Positions 47,850-56,487 of a DNA stretch of 64,000 bases are shown piece after piece (the stretch's first letter is position 1; every line of letters begins with the position of its first letter). Under the pieces are notes generated by a model. That model did no database searches and had not been told where the DNA came from. It saw only the letters and a list, made by a program, of their open reading frames with translations. The position numbers were made by a program, and so were the translations under genes. Origin of the DNA: Pseudomonas orientalis (GTDB lineage: Bacteria > Pseudomonadota > Gammaproteobacteria > Pseudomonadales > Pseudomonadaceae); NCBI RefSeq assembly GCF_002934065.1, contig NZ_CP018049.1, positions 1,920,501 to 1,984,500 on the forward strand. Direction: 5' to 3'.

Positions 47850-48611
47850 ATGAGCATGACGTTTTCCGGCCAGGTCGCCCTGGTGACTGGCGCCGGCGCC
47901 GGTATTGGCCGTGCAACCGCGTTGGCGTTTGCCGCCGAAGGCTTGAAAGTGGTGGTGGCCGACCTCGATGTGGCGGGCGGCGAGGGCACTGTGGCGCTGA
48001 TTCAGCAAGCCGGTGGCCAAGCGTTGTTCGTGCGCTGCAACGTCACCGTGGAGGCGGATGTGCAGCAATTGATGGCGCAGACGGTTGCCGCCTACGGCCG
48101 CCTGGACTATGCCTTCAACAATGCCGGGATCGAGATCGAGCGGGGCAAGCTGGCCGACGGTACCCTGGATGAGTTCGATGCCATCATGGGGGTCAACGTC
48201 AAGGGCGTGTGGTTGTGCATGAAGCATCAACTTCCACTGTTACTGGCCCAGGGCGGGGGAGCCATCGTCAATACGGCTTCGGTCGCGGGTTTGGGCGCAG
48301 CACCGAAAATGAGTATCTATGCGGCGTCCAAGCATGCGGTGATCGGCCTGACGAAGTCGGCCGCCATTGAGTACGCGAAGAAGAAAATCCGCGTCAACGC
48401 CGTCTGCCCGGCGGTGATCGATACCGACATGTTCCGACGCGCCTACGAAGCTGACCCGCGCAAGGCCGAATTTGCCGCGGCGATGCACCCGGTCGGGCGC
48501 ATTGGCAAGGTCGAGGAAATCGCCAGTGCGGTGTTGTACCTGTGCAGTGATGGTGCGGCCTTCACCACCGGCCAGGCCCTGGCGGTGGACGGCGGTGCCA
48601 CGGCGATTTAA
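47850..48611 (+). CDS. Short-chain dehydrogenase/reductase
   Basis: A 253-residue classical SDR. TGAGAGIGRATA is the cofactor-binding motif, NNAGIE stabilises the central sheet, and the Ser-Tyr-Lys triad is in NTASVAG and YAASKHAV. The C-terminal GQALAVDGGATAI is typical of glucose/oxoacyl-ACP reductase-like members. Asp at the end of beta-2 (VVVADLD) favours NAD(H). The ATG at 47850 follows AGGA; the upstream open frame is not coding. Substrate unknown. Confidence 0.92.
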   Translation: MSMTFSGQVALVTGAGAGIGRATALAFAAEGLKVVVADLDVAGGEGTVALIQQAGGQALFVRCNVTVEADVQQLMAQTVAAYGRLDYAFNNAGIEIERGKLADGTLDEFDAIMGVNVKGVWLCMKHQLPLLLAQGGGAIVNTASVAGLGAAPKMSIYAASKHAVIGLTKSAAIEYAKKKIRVNAVCPAVIDTDMFRRAYEADPRKAEFAAAMHPVGRIGKVEEIASAVLYLCSDGAAFTTGQALAVDGGATAI

Positions 48612-48813
48612 GACTTCACACTGCAGCCTGTTCGAAAAGTGCTGGGGTGTCGTGGGGTGTTTCCATAGCTGGCAAAACGCCGTGATTGAATATGTATCAT
48701 TAGGTAAAAAACCCAATCAAATCAATGATTTAATAAATATCGAGGACGGGTTTTTTTGAACTTCTGTGCTTAACTGTTTGGGTTGAATAACAAACAGTTG
48801 AAGTGAGTGGGTC

Positions 48814-50226
48814 ATGGATTTAGGGATTGATCGACAAGCCCCGGTACCGGTGGTGCAGCAAATCATCAGCGCAGTCGCCGGATGGATTCGCAACAATGGG
48901 GTGAGCCCCGGCACACGCTTACCGTCCGTCCGGCAATTGGCCCTCGACAACCTGCTGAGCCAGTCCAGCGTGATCGAGGCATTCGAGCGAATGGCAGCCC
49001 AGGGTCTGTTGGCCTCGAAAAATGGCTCCGGGTTCGTGGTGGCGCAGCCCGCAACCATTCAGGAAAACTCGTGGTACGAGGGCGCGGAACAGGGGTGGGA
49101 CAGCTTTACCGACGGCCCTCTGGGCGAGCTTAAACTCGGCTGCGGCTGGCTGCCGGACGCCTGGCGCGAGACCGATGACATCAACTACGCAATCCGCGAA
49201 GTCAGCCGCACCGATACCGCTGGCCTGTTCAACTACAGCACGCCCCTGGGGCTGCCGGCCCTGCGTGAGCAATTGCTCAAGCGCCTGACGCAGATCCAGG
49301 TGGCCAGCAGCCTGGAGTGCATTCTGACTACCCACGGGGCCAGTCATGCCCTGGACCTGCTTATACGCACGCTGCTCAAGGCGGGCGATACGGTGGTGGT
49401 CGAGACGCCGGGGTACGGCAACCTCTATCGGCAACTGGCCTTTCACGGCGTCACCTTGCTCGAAGTGCCGCGCACGCGCAGCGGCCCGGATATCGAGGTG
49501 CTGGAGGCACACCTGCAGCGCCATCGCCCCAAGTGCCTGTTCATCAACAGCCTCTATCACAACCCTACCGGCACCAGCCTGTGCCGCACGGTGGCCGAGC
49601 GTTTGCTGGCGCTGGCCAGCAGCCGGGATTTTCTGATCATCGAGGAAGACGTCTATGGCGATCTGCAACATGCCAATTGCACGCGGCTGTCGGCGTTGCC
49701 CCATGAAGACCGCGTCATCTATGTCTCCAGTTTTTCCAAGACGCTGAGCAGTGCCTTGCGCGTGGGCTACCTGAGCGCCGGTGCGGCGATCATCGCGCAA
49801 CTGGCGCATCTCAAGACCCTGACGGGCATTGGCACTTCACGGTTTGCCGAAGCGATGGTGGCGACCTTGCTGGCCAACGGCACGTACCGCAAGTGGGTAC
49901 AGCGCCTGCGCAAGCGTCTGAACACACAAATGGCCGCCACCCTGCAGGTGCTGGAGGATGAAGAATGGCAAGTGTTTGCGGTCCCCGCCGGCGGCATGTT
50001 CCTGTGGGCGCGACCTGGCGCGCAAAGCCCTTCGCGCGTGCAGGCGTGTGCCCGCAGGCTGGGCGTCTTGTTGGTACCTGGAACGCTGTTCAACCCCAAG
50101 GGTGAATGCAGCGAGTGGCTGCGCATCAACGTGGCCTATGCGGCGGATCAGCGAGCCTTGGCGCTGTTCCGTGCCCTGGGGCCCGCCAGATCGACCTCGA
50201 CCATTCTGAAAACGACAGGCGTGTAG
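48814..50226 (+). CDS. MocR-type GntR/aminotransferase regulator
   Basis: A 470-residue transcription factor with an N-terminal GntR winged helix (about 1-75, GVSPGTRLPSVRQLALDN) fused to a fold-type I aminotransferase domain. PLP residues are intact: Asn250 in HNPTG, Asp279 in IIEEDVYGD and Lys309 in VSSFSKTLS. Such regulators sense PLP or an amino compound bound to it. The 200-base upstream region is AT-rich (AATCAATGATTTAATAAATA). Its target is not clear; the SDR gene lies upstream on the same strand and the chemoreceptor downstream. Confidence 0.9.
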   Translation: MDLGIDRQAPVPVVQQIISAVAGWIRNNGVSPGTRLPSVRQLALDNLLSQSSVIEAFERMAAQGLLASKNGSGFVVAQPATIQENSWYEGAEQGWDSFTDGPLGELKLGCGWLPDAWRETDDINYAIREVSRTDTAGLFNYSTPLGLPALREQLLKRLTQIQVASSLECILTTHGASHALDLLIRTLLKAGDTVVVETPGYGNLYRQLAFHGVTLLEVPRTRSGPDIEVLEAHLQRHRPKCLFINSLYHNPTGTSLCRTVAERLLALASSRDFLIIEEDVYGDLQHANCTRLSALPHEDRVIYVSSFSKTLSSALRVGYLSAGAAIIAQLAHLKTLTGIGTSRFAEAMVATLLANGTYRKWVQRLRKRLNTQMAATLQVLEDEEWQVFAVPAGGMFLWARPGAQSPSRVQACARRLGVLLVPGTLFNPKGECSEWLRINVAYAADQRALALFRALGPARSTSTILKTTGV

Positions 50227-50340
50227 CTTTTTGCCATTATTGTGGCGCCAATGGCTTGTGCTCAGTGCCCCGTGGTTGCCAATCTCGCTGCTGATAAAGC
50301 GGGTTTATGGCATCTGCCATTGCGAGAGGACTCACGTGCA

Positions 50341-52308
50341 ATGATTTCGGGCGCACAACGACGTTTCGCCAACCTCGGTATGGCGAAAAAACTGAGTTTG
50401 GGATTTACCTTGGTGCTGCTGCTGACGGCGCTGGTCGCGGCCATTGGCGTAGGGTCCCTGCAAACCGTTGGTCAGCGCTTCGAAGGCCTCAAGCGTATGT
50501 CTTCACTCAACAGTGAGCTGCTCAAGGTGCGCCTGATCGAGCAGGACTACGCTTTGCACGCCGACCCCAAGTCGGTGGATGCCCTGCACGAAAGTGTCGA
50601 CGCGCTGGCTGCGCTGGCGGTCAGCCTCAAGGCCCAGTCCGTCGCCAACGTGCCGGTGATGACCGAGGTGGAGCAAGCCTTGGCCGCCTATCGCAAGGCG
50701 TTCGACGAGTTTGTCGAGCTGACCCAGGCCAAGGACCTGGCCCTGGAAATGGCCAGTTGGTCGGTCTCCAGCGTGGCCAATAATCTCGATGTGCTGCAGG
50801 CCGGCCTGGCGGACGACGGCGCCTATGGCCTGAAGGAAAGCCAGGGCAAGGAGGGCGCAGAGTTCATCGAGCAAGCGGGGCAGGTGAGCCAGGTGTCACG
50901 GTTGATGCTGCAGGCGATGAACGAAGCGCGGTTGCGCCTGGATCAGAGTCGCAAGGCCGACGCAGACGAGGCCGAGCAGGGCCGGATCGAACAGGCCGAC
51001 CAGGCGCTGGCTCAGGCCGAGCAACTGAAAACCTCGGTCAAGGACCAAGGTTACCAGACGGTGCTTAATGAAGTGTCCGGGCATATTGCGTCGTTCAGCG
51101 AAAAGCTGGGCGAGTACACCGGGCTGTTGGCCCAGGAAAAAGTGGTTTACAAACAGTTGCATGATCGCGCCGAGCAGGTGGTCAGCCGGGTCAACCAGGC
51201 CTATGACGCCGAAGACCAGTCGATGCAGGCGCAGCTGGCCAAAAGTACGCTGCTCATCATCGGTTCATCCGCCCTGGCGTTGCTGGTGGGGCTGATTGCG
51301 GCGTGGGGGATTACCCGCTTGATTGTGGCGCCGCTGCGCAGGGTAATCGCAGTGGCCCAGCAGATTGCCTCCGGTGACTTGACCGGGCGCATGGAAGTCA
51401 GCCGCCGCGATGAAATCGGCCAGATGATGCAGGCGATGCAGCAGATGGGCAATGGCTTGAGCCATATGGTCAGCGGGTTGCAGGCGGGTATCGAGCAACT
51501 GGCCAGCTCGGCGCATGCGTTGTCCGGCGTGACCGAGCAGACCAACATCGAGGTCAGCAGCCAGAAGGAGGAAACCGAACAGGTGGCGACGGCGATGAAC
51601 CAGATGACCGCCACGGTGCACGACGTGGCGCGTAACGCCGAAGAGGCCGCGCAAGCGGCGCAGACGGCGGATGACAAGGTTGGTAGTGGCCAACAGGTGG
51701 TGCGCATGAGTTTGCAGCGCATCGAATTGCTGGCTACCTCCAGCAACAGTGCCAGCGACAGTATCGAAAGCCTCAGCGCCGAGATTCAGAACATCGGTAC
51801 GGTATTGAGTGTGATCAAGAGCGTTGCCGAGCAAACCAACCTGCTCGCGCTCAACGCTGCGATTGAAGCAGCCCGCGCCGGGGAGCAAGGGCGCGGTTTT
51901 GCGGTGGTCGCCGACGAGGTACGGGCCCTGGCCAAGCGCACACAGCAATCGACCGAGGAAATCGAGCGCCTGGTCAGCACCTTGCGCAGCGCGGCGCAGT
52001 CGTCGGTGCAGCAGATTCAGCACAGTGGCGAATTGGTGAAACTGGCGGTCAGTGATGCGCTGGAAACCGAAAGCGCTTTGGGCAGCATTGCCGCGGCGGT
52101 GTCAGTGATCCAGCAGATGAACCAGCAGATTGCCGCTGCCGCCGAAGAGCAAAGCTCGGTGGCCGAAGAGATCAACCGTAGCGTCACCAGCATCCGGGCG
52201 AGTGCCGACCAGTCCGCGTTGAGCATGCAAGGCAATGCTGCGTCGAGCATCCAGCTGGCGCAGTTGGGCGCAGAACTCAAGGGCATGGTGGGGCACTTCC
52301 GCCTCTGA
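50341..52308 (+). CDS. Methyl-accepting chemotaxis protein with HBM-type sensor
   Basis: A 655-residue chemoreceptor. TM1 at about 20-40, a 260-residue all-helical periplasmic domain (41-302), TM2 (303-325), HAMP, and a cytoplasmic signalling domain with the conserved hairpin tip [20 protein letters not shown]. The size and helical nature of the sensor match the helical bimodular (HBM) domain of P. putida McpS, which binds TCA-cycle acids; the ligand here is inference. No C-terminal CheR-binding pentapeptide. The ATG at 50341 has GAGAGGA 12 bases upstream; the 33 codons before it are probably not translated. Confidence 0.9.
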   Translation: MISGAQRRFANLGMAKKLSLGFTLVLLLTALVAAIGVGSLQTVGQRFEGLKRMSSLNSELLKVRLIEQDYALHADPKSVDALHESVDALAALAVSLKAQSVANVPVMTEVEQALAAYRKAFDEFVELTQAKDLALEMASWSVSSVANNLDVLQAGLADDGAYGLKESQGKEGAEFIEQAGQVSQVSRLMLQAMNEARLRLDQSRKADADEAEQGRIEQADQALAQAEQLKTSVKDQGYQTVLNEVSGHIASFSEKLGEYTGLLAQEKVVYKQLHDRAEQVVSRVNQAYDAEDQSMQAQLAKSTLLIIGSSALALLVGLIAAWGITRLIVAPLRRVIAVAQQIASGDLTGRMEVSRRDEIGQMMQAMQQMGNGLSHMVSGLQAGIEQLASSAHALSGVTEQTNIEVSSQKEETEQVATAMNQMTATVHDVARNAEEAAQAAQTADDKVGSGQQVVRMSLQRIELLATSSNSASDSIESLSAEIQNIGTVLSVIKSVAEQTNLLALNAAIEAARAGEQGRGFAVVADEVRALAKRTQQSTEEIERLVSTLRSAAQSSVQQIQHSGELVKLAVSDALETESALGSIAAAVSVIQQMNQQIAAAAEEQSSVAEEINRSVTSIRASADQSALSMQGNAASSIQLAQLGAELKGMVGHFRL

Positions 52309-52332
52309 TCGCAGCCGGGGCGCCGCGATCAG
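52306..52332. terminator. Hairpin between convergent genes
   Basis: TGATCGC / GCGATCA pair around a GC-rich loop, overlapping the chemoreceptor stop codon. No T-run follows, so its terminator role is uncertain. Confidence 0.35.
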
Positions 52333-52344
52333 GAGGGAAGGTGT

Positions 52345-53157
52345 TCAGGCGTGGTTGGCGAGGAATGTCAGCAGCGCTTCATTGACGAAGTCCGGATTCT
52401 CTCGGCTGGAGATATGTCCGGCGTTGGGAATCAACGTCAGGGCGCAGCCAATCAGACCGACCATTTCCTCGGACTCTGCGGGCGGGCGGGGCTTGTCCTG
52501 TTCGCCGCACATGACCAGGGTGGTGTCGCAGTCCAGGCGAGGCAGCTGATCGAGGATGTCTTCGCGACTGAAGATCAAGCGACCCAGGGGCACCACGCTG
52601 TCCAGCAGGCGTTCCCGGGAAAATGCTTGAAGCGACGTGCGAAAGTTTTGATACAGCGCTGATTCACGGTCGATTTCCGGCCGGAAGAAGATCGGCGCGA
52701 TCACATCCAGCAACGGTTCAGGAATGGCACCGGCGCCTTCAATCATCTTGAACAGCGAGAAGTAATACTCGCGCGTGGTCTGCGGCTCGGCGCCGAGGTA
52801 GGTGTCCACCAGCACCAGGCTGTTGATGCGTTCAGGAGCCAACAGAGCGAGGCGGGCGCCCCACATCCCGCCGACCGACAAACCCACCAGGTTGATCTGC
52901 GGGATGTCCAACTGGTCCAGTAGCGCCAGTGTCTGGCGCGCCAGATCGTCAAGGGACAGGGTGTGCTCGGGCAGTCTGCCCGACTCGCCATGGCCCCACA
53001 GTTCAGGGACGATTACACGGTATTGCTGCGACAGCGCTTCGATCTGCGGTGCCCACATGTCGCTGTCCCACAGGTAGCTCGAACCCAACAAGACGACCGG
53101 GCCGTTACCCTGGTCGATATAGTGCAGCGTTTGTCCATCAATCACGGCGACAGGCAT
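52345..53157 (-). CDS. Alpha/beta hydrolase (3-oxoadipate enol-lactonase-like)
   Basis: A 270-residue alpha/beta hydrolase with the elbow NLVGLSVGGMWGARLAL (Ser94), oxyanion region LLGSSYLWDSDMW, acid in VMCGEQDKPRPP and His in IPNAGHISSRENP. The overall layout resembles PcaD-type enol-lactonases and other GLSxGG esterases. No catabolic neighbours. Substrate unknown. Confidence 0.88.
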   Translation of the reverse strand: MPVAVIDGQTLHYIDQGNGPVVLLGSSYLWDSDMWAPQIEALSQQYRVIVPELWGHGESGRLPEHTLSLDDLARQTLALLDQLDIPQINLVGLSVGGMWGARLALLAPERINSLVLVDTYLGAEPQTTREYYFSLFKMIEGAGAIPEPLLDVIAPIFFRPEIDRESALYQNFRTSLQAFSRERLLDSVVPLGRLIFSREDILDQLPRLDCDTTLVMCGEQDKPRPPAESEEMVGLIGCALTLIPNAGHISSRENPDFVNEALLTFLANHA

Positions 53158-53274
53158 AGCAGGCCTCTAACTTCACGGAGTGAGGGGCACTTTTTTACCC
53201 TAGTCAGGGGCGGTGGGATAGGTGCATTTTGATGGCACGTGGCGACGGGGCGCCGCCACATAGCGAGAAAACCA

Positions 53275-54045
53275 TCAATCGTAGATGGCTTTCTTTTTCC
53301 ATTCGGCATCGGCGTCGACGACTTTCAGGCCTTCGGTCAATTCGTTGATTTCGTCTTCTGCCGGCTGGCTGTTGGTCAACACCGTGGAGTTGGCGCGGGC
53401 CAATTGCGACTCCAGCGTTCGCAGCTGTGCGCTGTACAGCACCGGTTCCGGTTGTTTGCGCAGGTACTGCACGCCGCGCTCGAACGCCAGGCGTGCCTGG
53501 CCCGGTTGACCTTGCTGCAGGGCGTGCTGACCGAGGTTGTTGAAGAACTCGATATGCAGCAGCACCAGGATGTGGCGGACTTCCTTGATCCAGTGCTTGG
53601 CTTCGTTGGCAGGCAGGAAGCCGTCCTGCGCCGCGCGGGTGACTTGGCCATGCAGCGCTTCGAGCAAAAAGCGCACATCCTTGGCCTTGGCTTCGGTCTG
53701 GATCGGCGCGGGCGGGTTGGCCACCGGAATCGATTCGCCCTGAGCGATCAATGCATTGAGCTCGGCGATCCGTGCCTTGAGCGGGGCGCTGGATTTGTTG
53801 AGGTTCAGCAGGCGCTGGTTGACGTTGAGTTCCAGGCGGGTCAGCAACAGCTTGAGCGCCGGGTTCATCAATTGGCCGGGAAACGTCTCGGTGATTTCAC
53901 CACAGCGACGCAGTCGGTCATTGAGCTCGATCTCGGTACGCTTCTTTTCCAGCTTATTGTTTTCCACCACATGGTTCATGTAGCCAATGGCGATCAGTAT
54001 TACGATCCCGACTATAACCAGCAGGGTGATCATGAGTGGTGTCAC
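53275..54045 (-). CDS. Membrane-anchored protein of unknown function
   Basis: A 256-residue protein with an N-terminal hydrophobic helix (MITLLVIVGIVILIAIGYMN) and a long, mostly helical soluble part rich in Leu, Glu, Gln and Arg (LRRCGEITETFPGQLMNPAL, HWIKEVRHILVLLHIEFFNN). The second half has the look of a TPR-like or four-helix fold (GQARLAFERGVQYLRKQPEP). The start is probably the GTG at 54045, because GAGG lies eight bases before it, while the ATG at 54033 has none. I do not recognise a named family with confidence. Confidence 0.75.
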   Translation of the reverse strand: MTPLMITLLVIVGIVILIAIGYMNHVVENNKLEKKRTEIELNDRLRRCGEITETFPGQLMNPALKLLLTRLELNVNQRLLNLNKSSAPLKARIAELNALIAQGESIPVANPPAPIQTEAKAKDVRFLLEALHGQVTRAAQDGFLPANEAKHWIKEVRHILVLLHIEFFNNLGQHALQQGQPGQARLAFERGVQYLRKQPEPVLYSAQLRTLESQLARANSTVLTNSQPAEDEINELTEGLKVVDADAEWKKKAIYD

Positions 54046-54314
54046 CGGTGTGACCTCTTCAAGGGGTTTGCTATGGAGTGTAGTGACTGAGCTATCCGGC
54101 GGATAGGATTGTTCGACCAGTTGCCCAGGTAGTTTCTTCTATATAGATATAAGTGTTACCGGCGTGACTGCACATTGCCATCATTTGCCTGGGGCAACTA
54201 TAGCGCCTTGTCGAGCGTCAGAATATAGGCGCCAGGGCCTGAACGGGCAGAATGCCCGTCCAGGCCGGTAAACGGGCGCGAAGTCATTGATTTAAATAAA
54301 TTTATCCTTGGGGG
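54046..54314. other. Intergenic region upstream of the tRNA cluster
   Basis: No gene. It contains a hairpin (ACGGGCAGAATGCCCGT near 54243-54260, embedded in the longer GCCTG...CAGGC pairing) and an AT-rich run (GATTTAAATAAATTTATCC) directly upstream of the tRNA promoter that could act as an UP element. Confidence 0.45.
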
Positions 54315-54343
54315 TTGACGACCTTTGAATCCATCCATAGAAT
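54315..54343 (+). promoter_or_regulatory. Sigma70 promoter of the tRNA cluster
   Basis: TTGACG (54315-54320), 17 bases, TAGAAT (54338-54343), followed by the discriminator GCGCGCC. A GC-rich discriminator is the hallmark of stringently controlled stable-RNA promoters. The AT-rich stretch just upstream would suit an UP element. Confidence 0.8.
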
Positions 54344-54405
54344 GCGCGCCACTTACAGCGTAAAGCACACAGCGAAACGCGGTAGGGAGTGAATGTTGTA
54401 CGTGT

Positions 54406-54481
54406 GTCCCCTTCGTCTAGTGGCCTAGGACACCGCCCTTTCACGGCGGTAACAGGGGTTCGAGTCCCCTAGGGGACGCCA
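54406..54481 (+). tRNA. tRNA-Glu (anticodon TTC), copy 1
   Basis: 76 bases with encoded CCA. Acceptor stem GTCCCCT / AGGGGAC, anticodon loop CTTTCAC with anticodon TTC, T arm with GGTTCGAGTCC. Identical to the copy at 54666. Confidence 0.97.
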
Positions 54482-54484
54482 TAT

Positions 54485-54560
<76 letters not shown>

Positions 54561-54665
54561 ATTTACAAGCAGTGTGGCCTTCGGGCGGCATTGAGTGAAA
54601 CCAGGACCCCATCTTCGGATGAGGCCTCTGGGCACTGAGATACACACCATGTGTTTCAGTAGCGT

Positions 54666-54741
54666 GTCCCCTTCGTCTAGTGGCCTAGGACACCGCCCTT
54701 TCACGGCGGTAACAGGGGTTCGAGTCCCCTAGGGGACGCCA
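54666..54741 (+). tRNA. tRNA-Glu (anticodon TTC), copy 2
   Basis: Identical in sequence to 54406-54481, exactly 260 bases downstream. Both copies have GTGT/CGT just before the first base. Confidence 0.97.
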
Positions 54742-54744
54742 TTT

Positions 54745-54820
<76 letters not shown>

Positions 54821-54827
54821 ATTCAAA

Positions 54828-54861
54828 GAAAAAGCCACTCAAGTGAGTGGCTTTTTTTTGT
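54828..54861 (+). terminator. Rho-independent terminator of the tRNA cluster
   Basis: The stem AAAAGCCACTC / GAGTGGCTTTT with an AAGT loop is followed by TTTTG. The classic structure, ten bases after the last tRNA. Confidence 0.95.
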
Positions 54862-54877
54862 CTGCGATTTATTGAAA

Positions 54878-54924
54878 GCAATAGTGATCGTTCCCACGCA
54901 GAGCGTGGGAACGATCACTATTGC
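54878..54924. repeat. Long palindrome abutting a stop codon
   Basis: GCAATAGTGATCGTTCCCAC pairs perfectly with GTGGGAACGATCACTATTGC around an AGAG centre, giving arms of about 21 bases. The core GTGGGAACGATC is a repeat core that recurs in pseudomonad genomes. The right arm ends on the last base of the minus-strand MocR gene, so it can act as that gene's 3' hairpin. Confidence 0.8.
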
Positions 54925-56405
54925 TAAACGGCATTCACCGCTTGAGCCAGCCGCAACGTAGCCTGACGGATTTCTGCCTGATTGAGCGACGCAAAGCCCA
55001 AGCGCAGCGCATTCTCCGGCTGGCCCGTCGGCGAGAACTGCCGGCCGCTGCGCACCACCAGTCCGTGACCCAGGGCCGCTTTTACCAGTCGATCCACGTC
55101 AATCTCATCCTCGAAACGCACCCACAACGCCAGGCCGCCCTCGGGTTCGCGCACCTGGATACGATCGCCCAGCGACTCGTGCAGACAGGTTTGCAACGTC
55201 TCCCGACGCCCTCGATATTCTTTCGACACGCGGCGCAGGTGCTTTTTCAGTTCACCCTCATTGATCAGGTCGGCCAGCATTTTCTGAGCAACGGCGTCGG
55301 CATCCCCCAGCATCAGCGCCGCGTTGCGGTGCAGGGCTTCAACCACCTCGGCGGGCGCCACGATATAGCTGCAGCGAAACGTCGAGCCCAGCGCTTTGGA
55401 TAACGAGCCGATATAGATGACGTGGCGCTGGGAGCGGTCACTGGCAAGCGGCAGGTAGGGGCGACCGTTAAAGTGGAATTCGTGGTCGTAGTCTTCCTCG
55501 ATGATGCAGAAGTCGTGCAACGCAGCGAGGGTCAACAGTTGTTGCCGCCGCGCGGCGTGCAGGCTGACGGTGGTGGGGAACTGATGGTGCGGCGTGACGT
55601 AGATCATGCGCACGTTGTGCTCCCGGCATAAACGGTCGATCTGGTCGGTACGGCAACCTTCTTCGTCCATGTCCACCGTGACCAGTTGCGCGCCCAATTG
55701 ACGAAAAATTTCCCACGCCGGCGGGTAACTCAAGCGCTCCACCAGTACCACGTCGCCGGGTTTGATCAGCAAACTGGCGCTCAGGTACAGCGACATCTGA
55801 GTGCCTTGGGTCAGGCAAATGTTGTCGGCGTTGACGGCCAGCCCGCGATTGCTGCGCAGCATCTCGGCGAGGGCGCAGCGCAAGTGATAGCCGGTGCCTT
55901 CGCTGCCGTAGCGGACGGTGTTGGAGGCAAAACTGTTGCGCAGGGCATTGCGATAGTAGCGATGCAGCACGGCTTGCGGCAGCAGGCGGTGGTCGCTGGT
56001 GCCATTGTCGAAAAACAGTGCCTCATGTCGATGCCGCAGCGCGGTGACCTGGGCGTTATGGGTGAAATACGGCACAACCGGCTGCGCCAGAATGGACGGT
56101 GCGAAGGACTGCGGTGCACGACCGGGCAGTTGCTGGGGCGTCAGTTGCGCATTGACGAACGTTCCGCGACGCGGCTCGCTGATCAGCCAGCCTTTGGTCG
56201 AGGCTTCTTCATAGGCCAGGACGACCGTCTTGCGATTCACATCGAGCAACTGCGCCATTTCCCGCGTACCTGGCAGCAACGTGCCGGGGGGCAGGCGCCC
56301 TTCGCCAATCGCGATTGCCAAACCCTCTGCAATCTTGCGGTAAGACGCTTGCGGCGCGTCTTCATCGAGTTCCAATAAAGGGCGCCATTTACGCATCTGG
56401 ACCAT
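54924..56405 (-). CDS. MocR/PdxR-type GntR/aminotransferase regulator
   Basis: A 493-residue regulator: GntR winged helix (about 15-85, LPPGTLLPGTREMAQLLDVN, TKGWLISEPRRGTFV), linker, and a fold-type I aminotransferase domain with the PLP lysine Lys337 in YIGSLSKALGS and Asp in IIEEDYDHEF. The PHHQFPTTV segment is the signature of the PdxR/GabR branch. The frame opens at a TTG further up; ATGs at 56405 and 56396 are both possible. Divergent from, and only 82 bases away from, the ferredoxin-reductase/M24 fusion gene, which is its most likely target. Confidence 0.9.
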   Translation of the reverse strand: MVQMRKWRPLLELDEDAPQASYRKIAEGLAIAIGEGRLPPGTLLPGTREMAQLLDVNRKTVVLAYEEASTKGWLISEPRRGTFVNAQLTPQQLPGRAPQSFAPSILAQPVVPYFTHNAQVTALRHRHEALFFDNGTSDHRLLPQAVLHRYYRNALRNSFASNTVRYGSEGTGYHLRCALAEMLRSNRGLAVNADNICLTQGTQMSLYLSASLLIKPGDVVLVERLSYPPAWEIFRQLGAQLVTVDMDEEGCRTDQIDRLCREHNVRMIYVTPHHQFPTTVSLHAARRQQLLTLAALHDFCIIEEDYDHEFHFNGRPYLPLASDRSQRHVIYIGSLSKALGSTFRCSYIVAPAEVVEALHRNAALMLGDADAVAQKMLADLINEGELKKHLRRVSKEYRGRRETLQTCLHESLGDRIQVREPEGGLALWVRFEDEIDVDRLVKAALGHGLVVRSGRQFSPTGQPENALRLGFASLNQAEIRQATLRLAQAVNAV

Positions 56406-56487
56406 CTGAAGTATCCACAACTGGAGGTTCTAATGGGCCTAGTCTAGCGTAACAATCAGGCTTCAATCATTCTCGGGTCCTCAGCAC

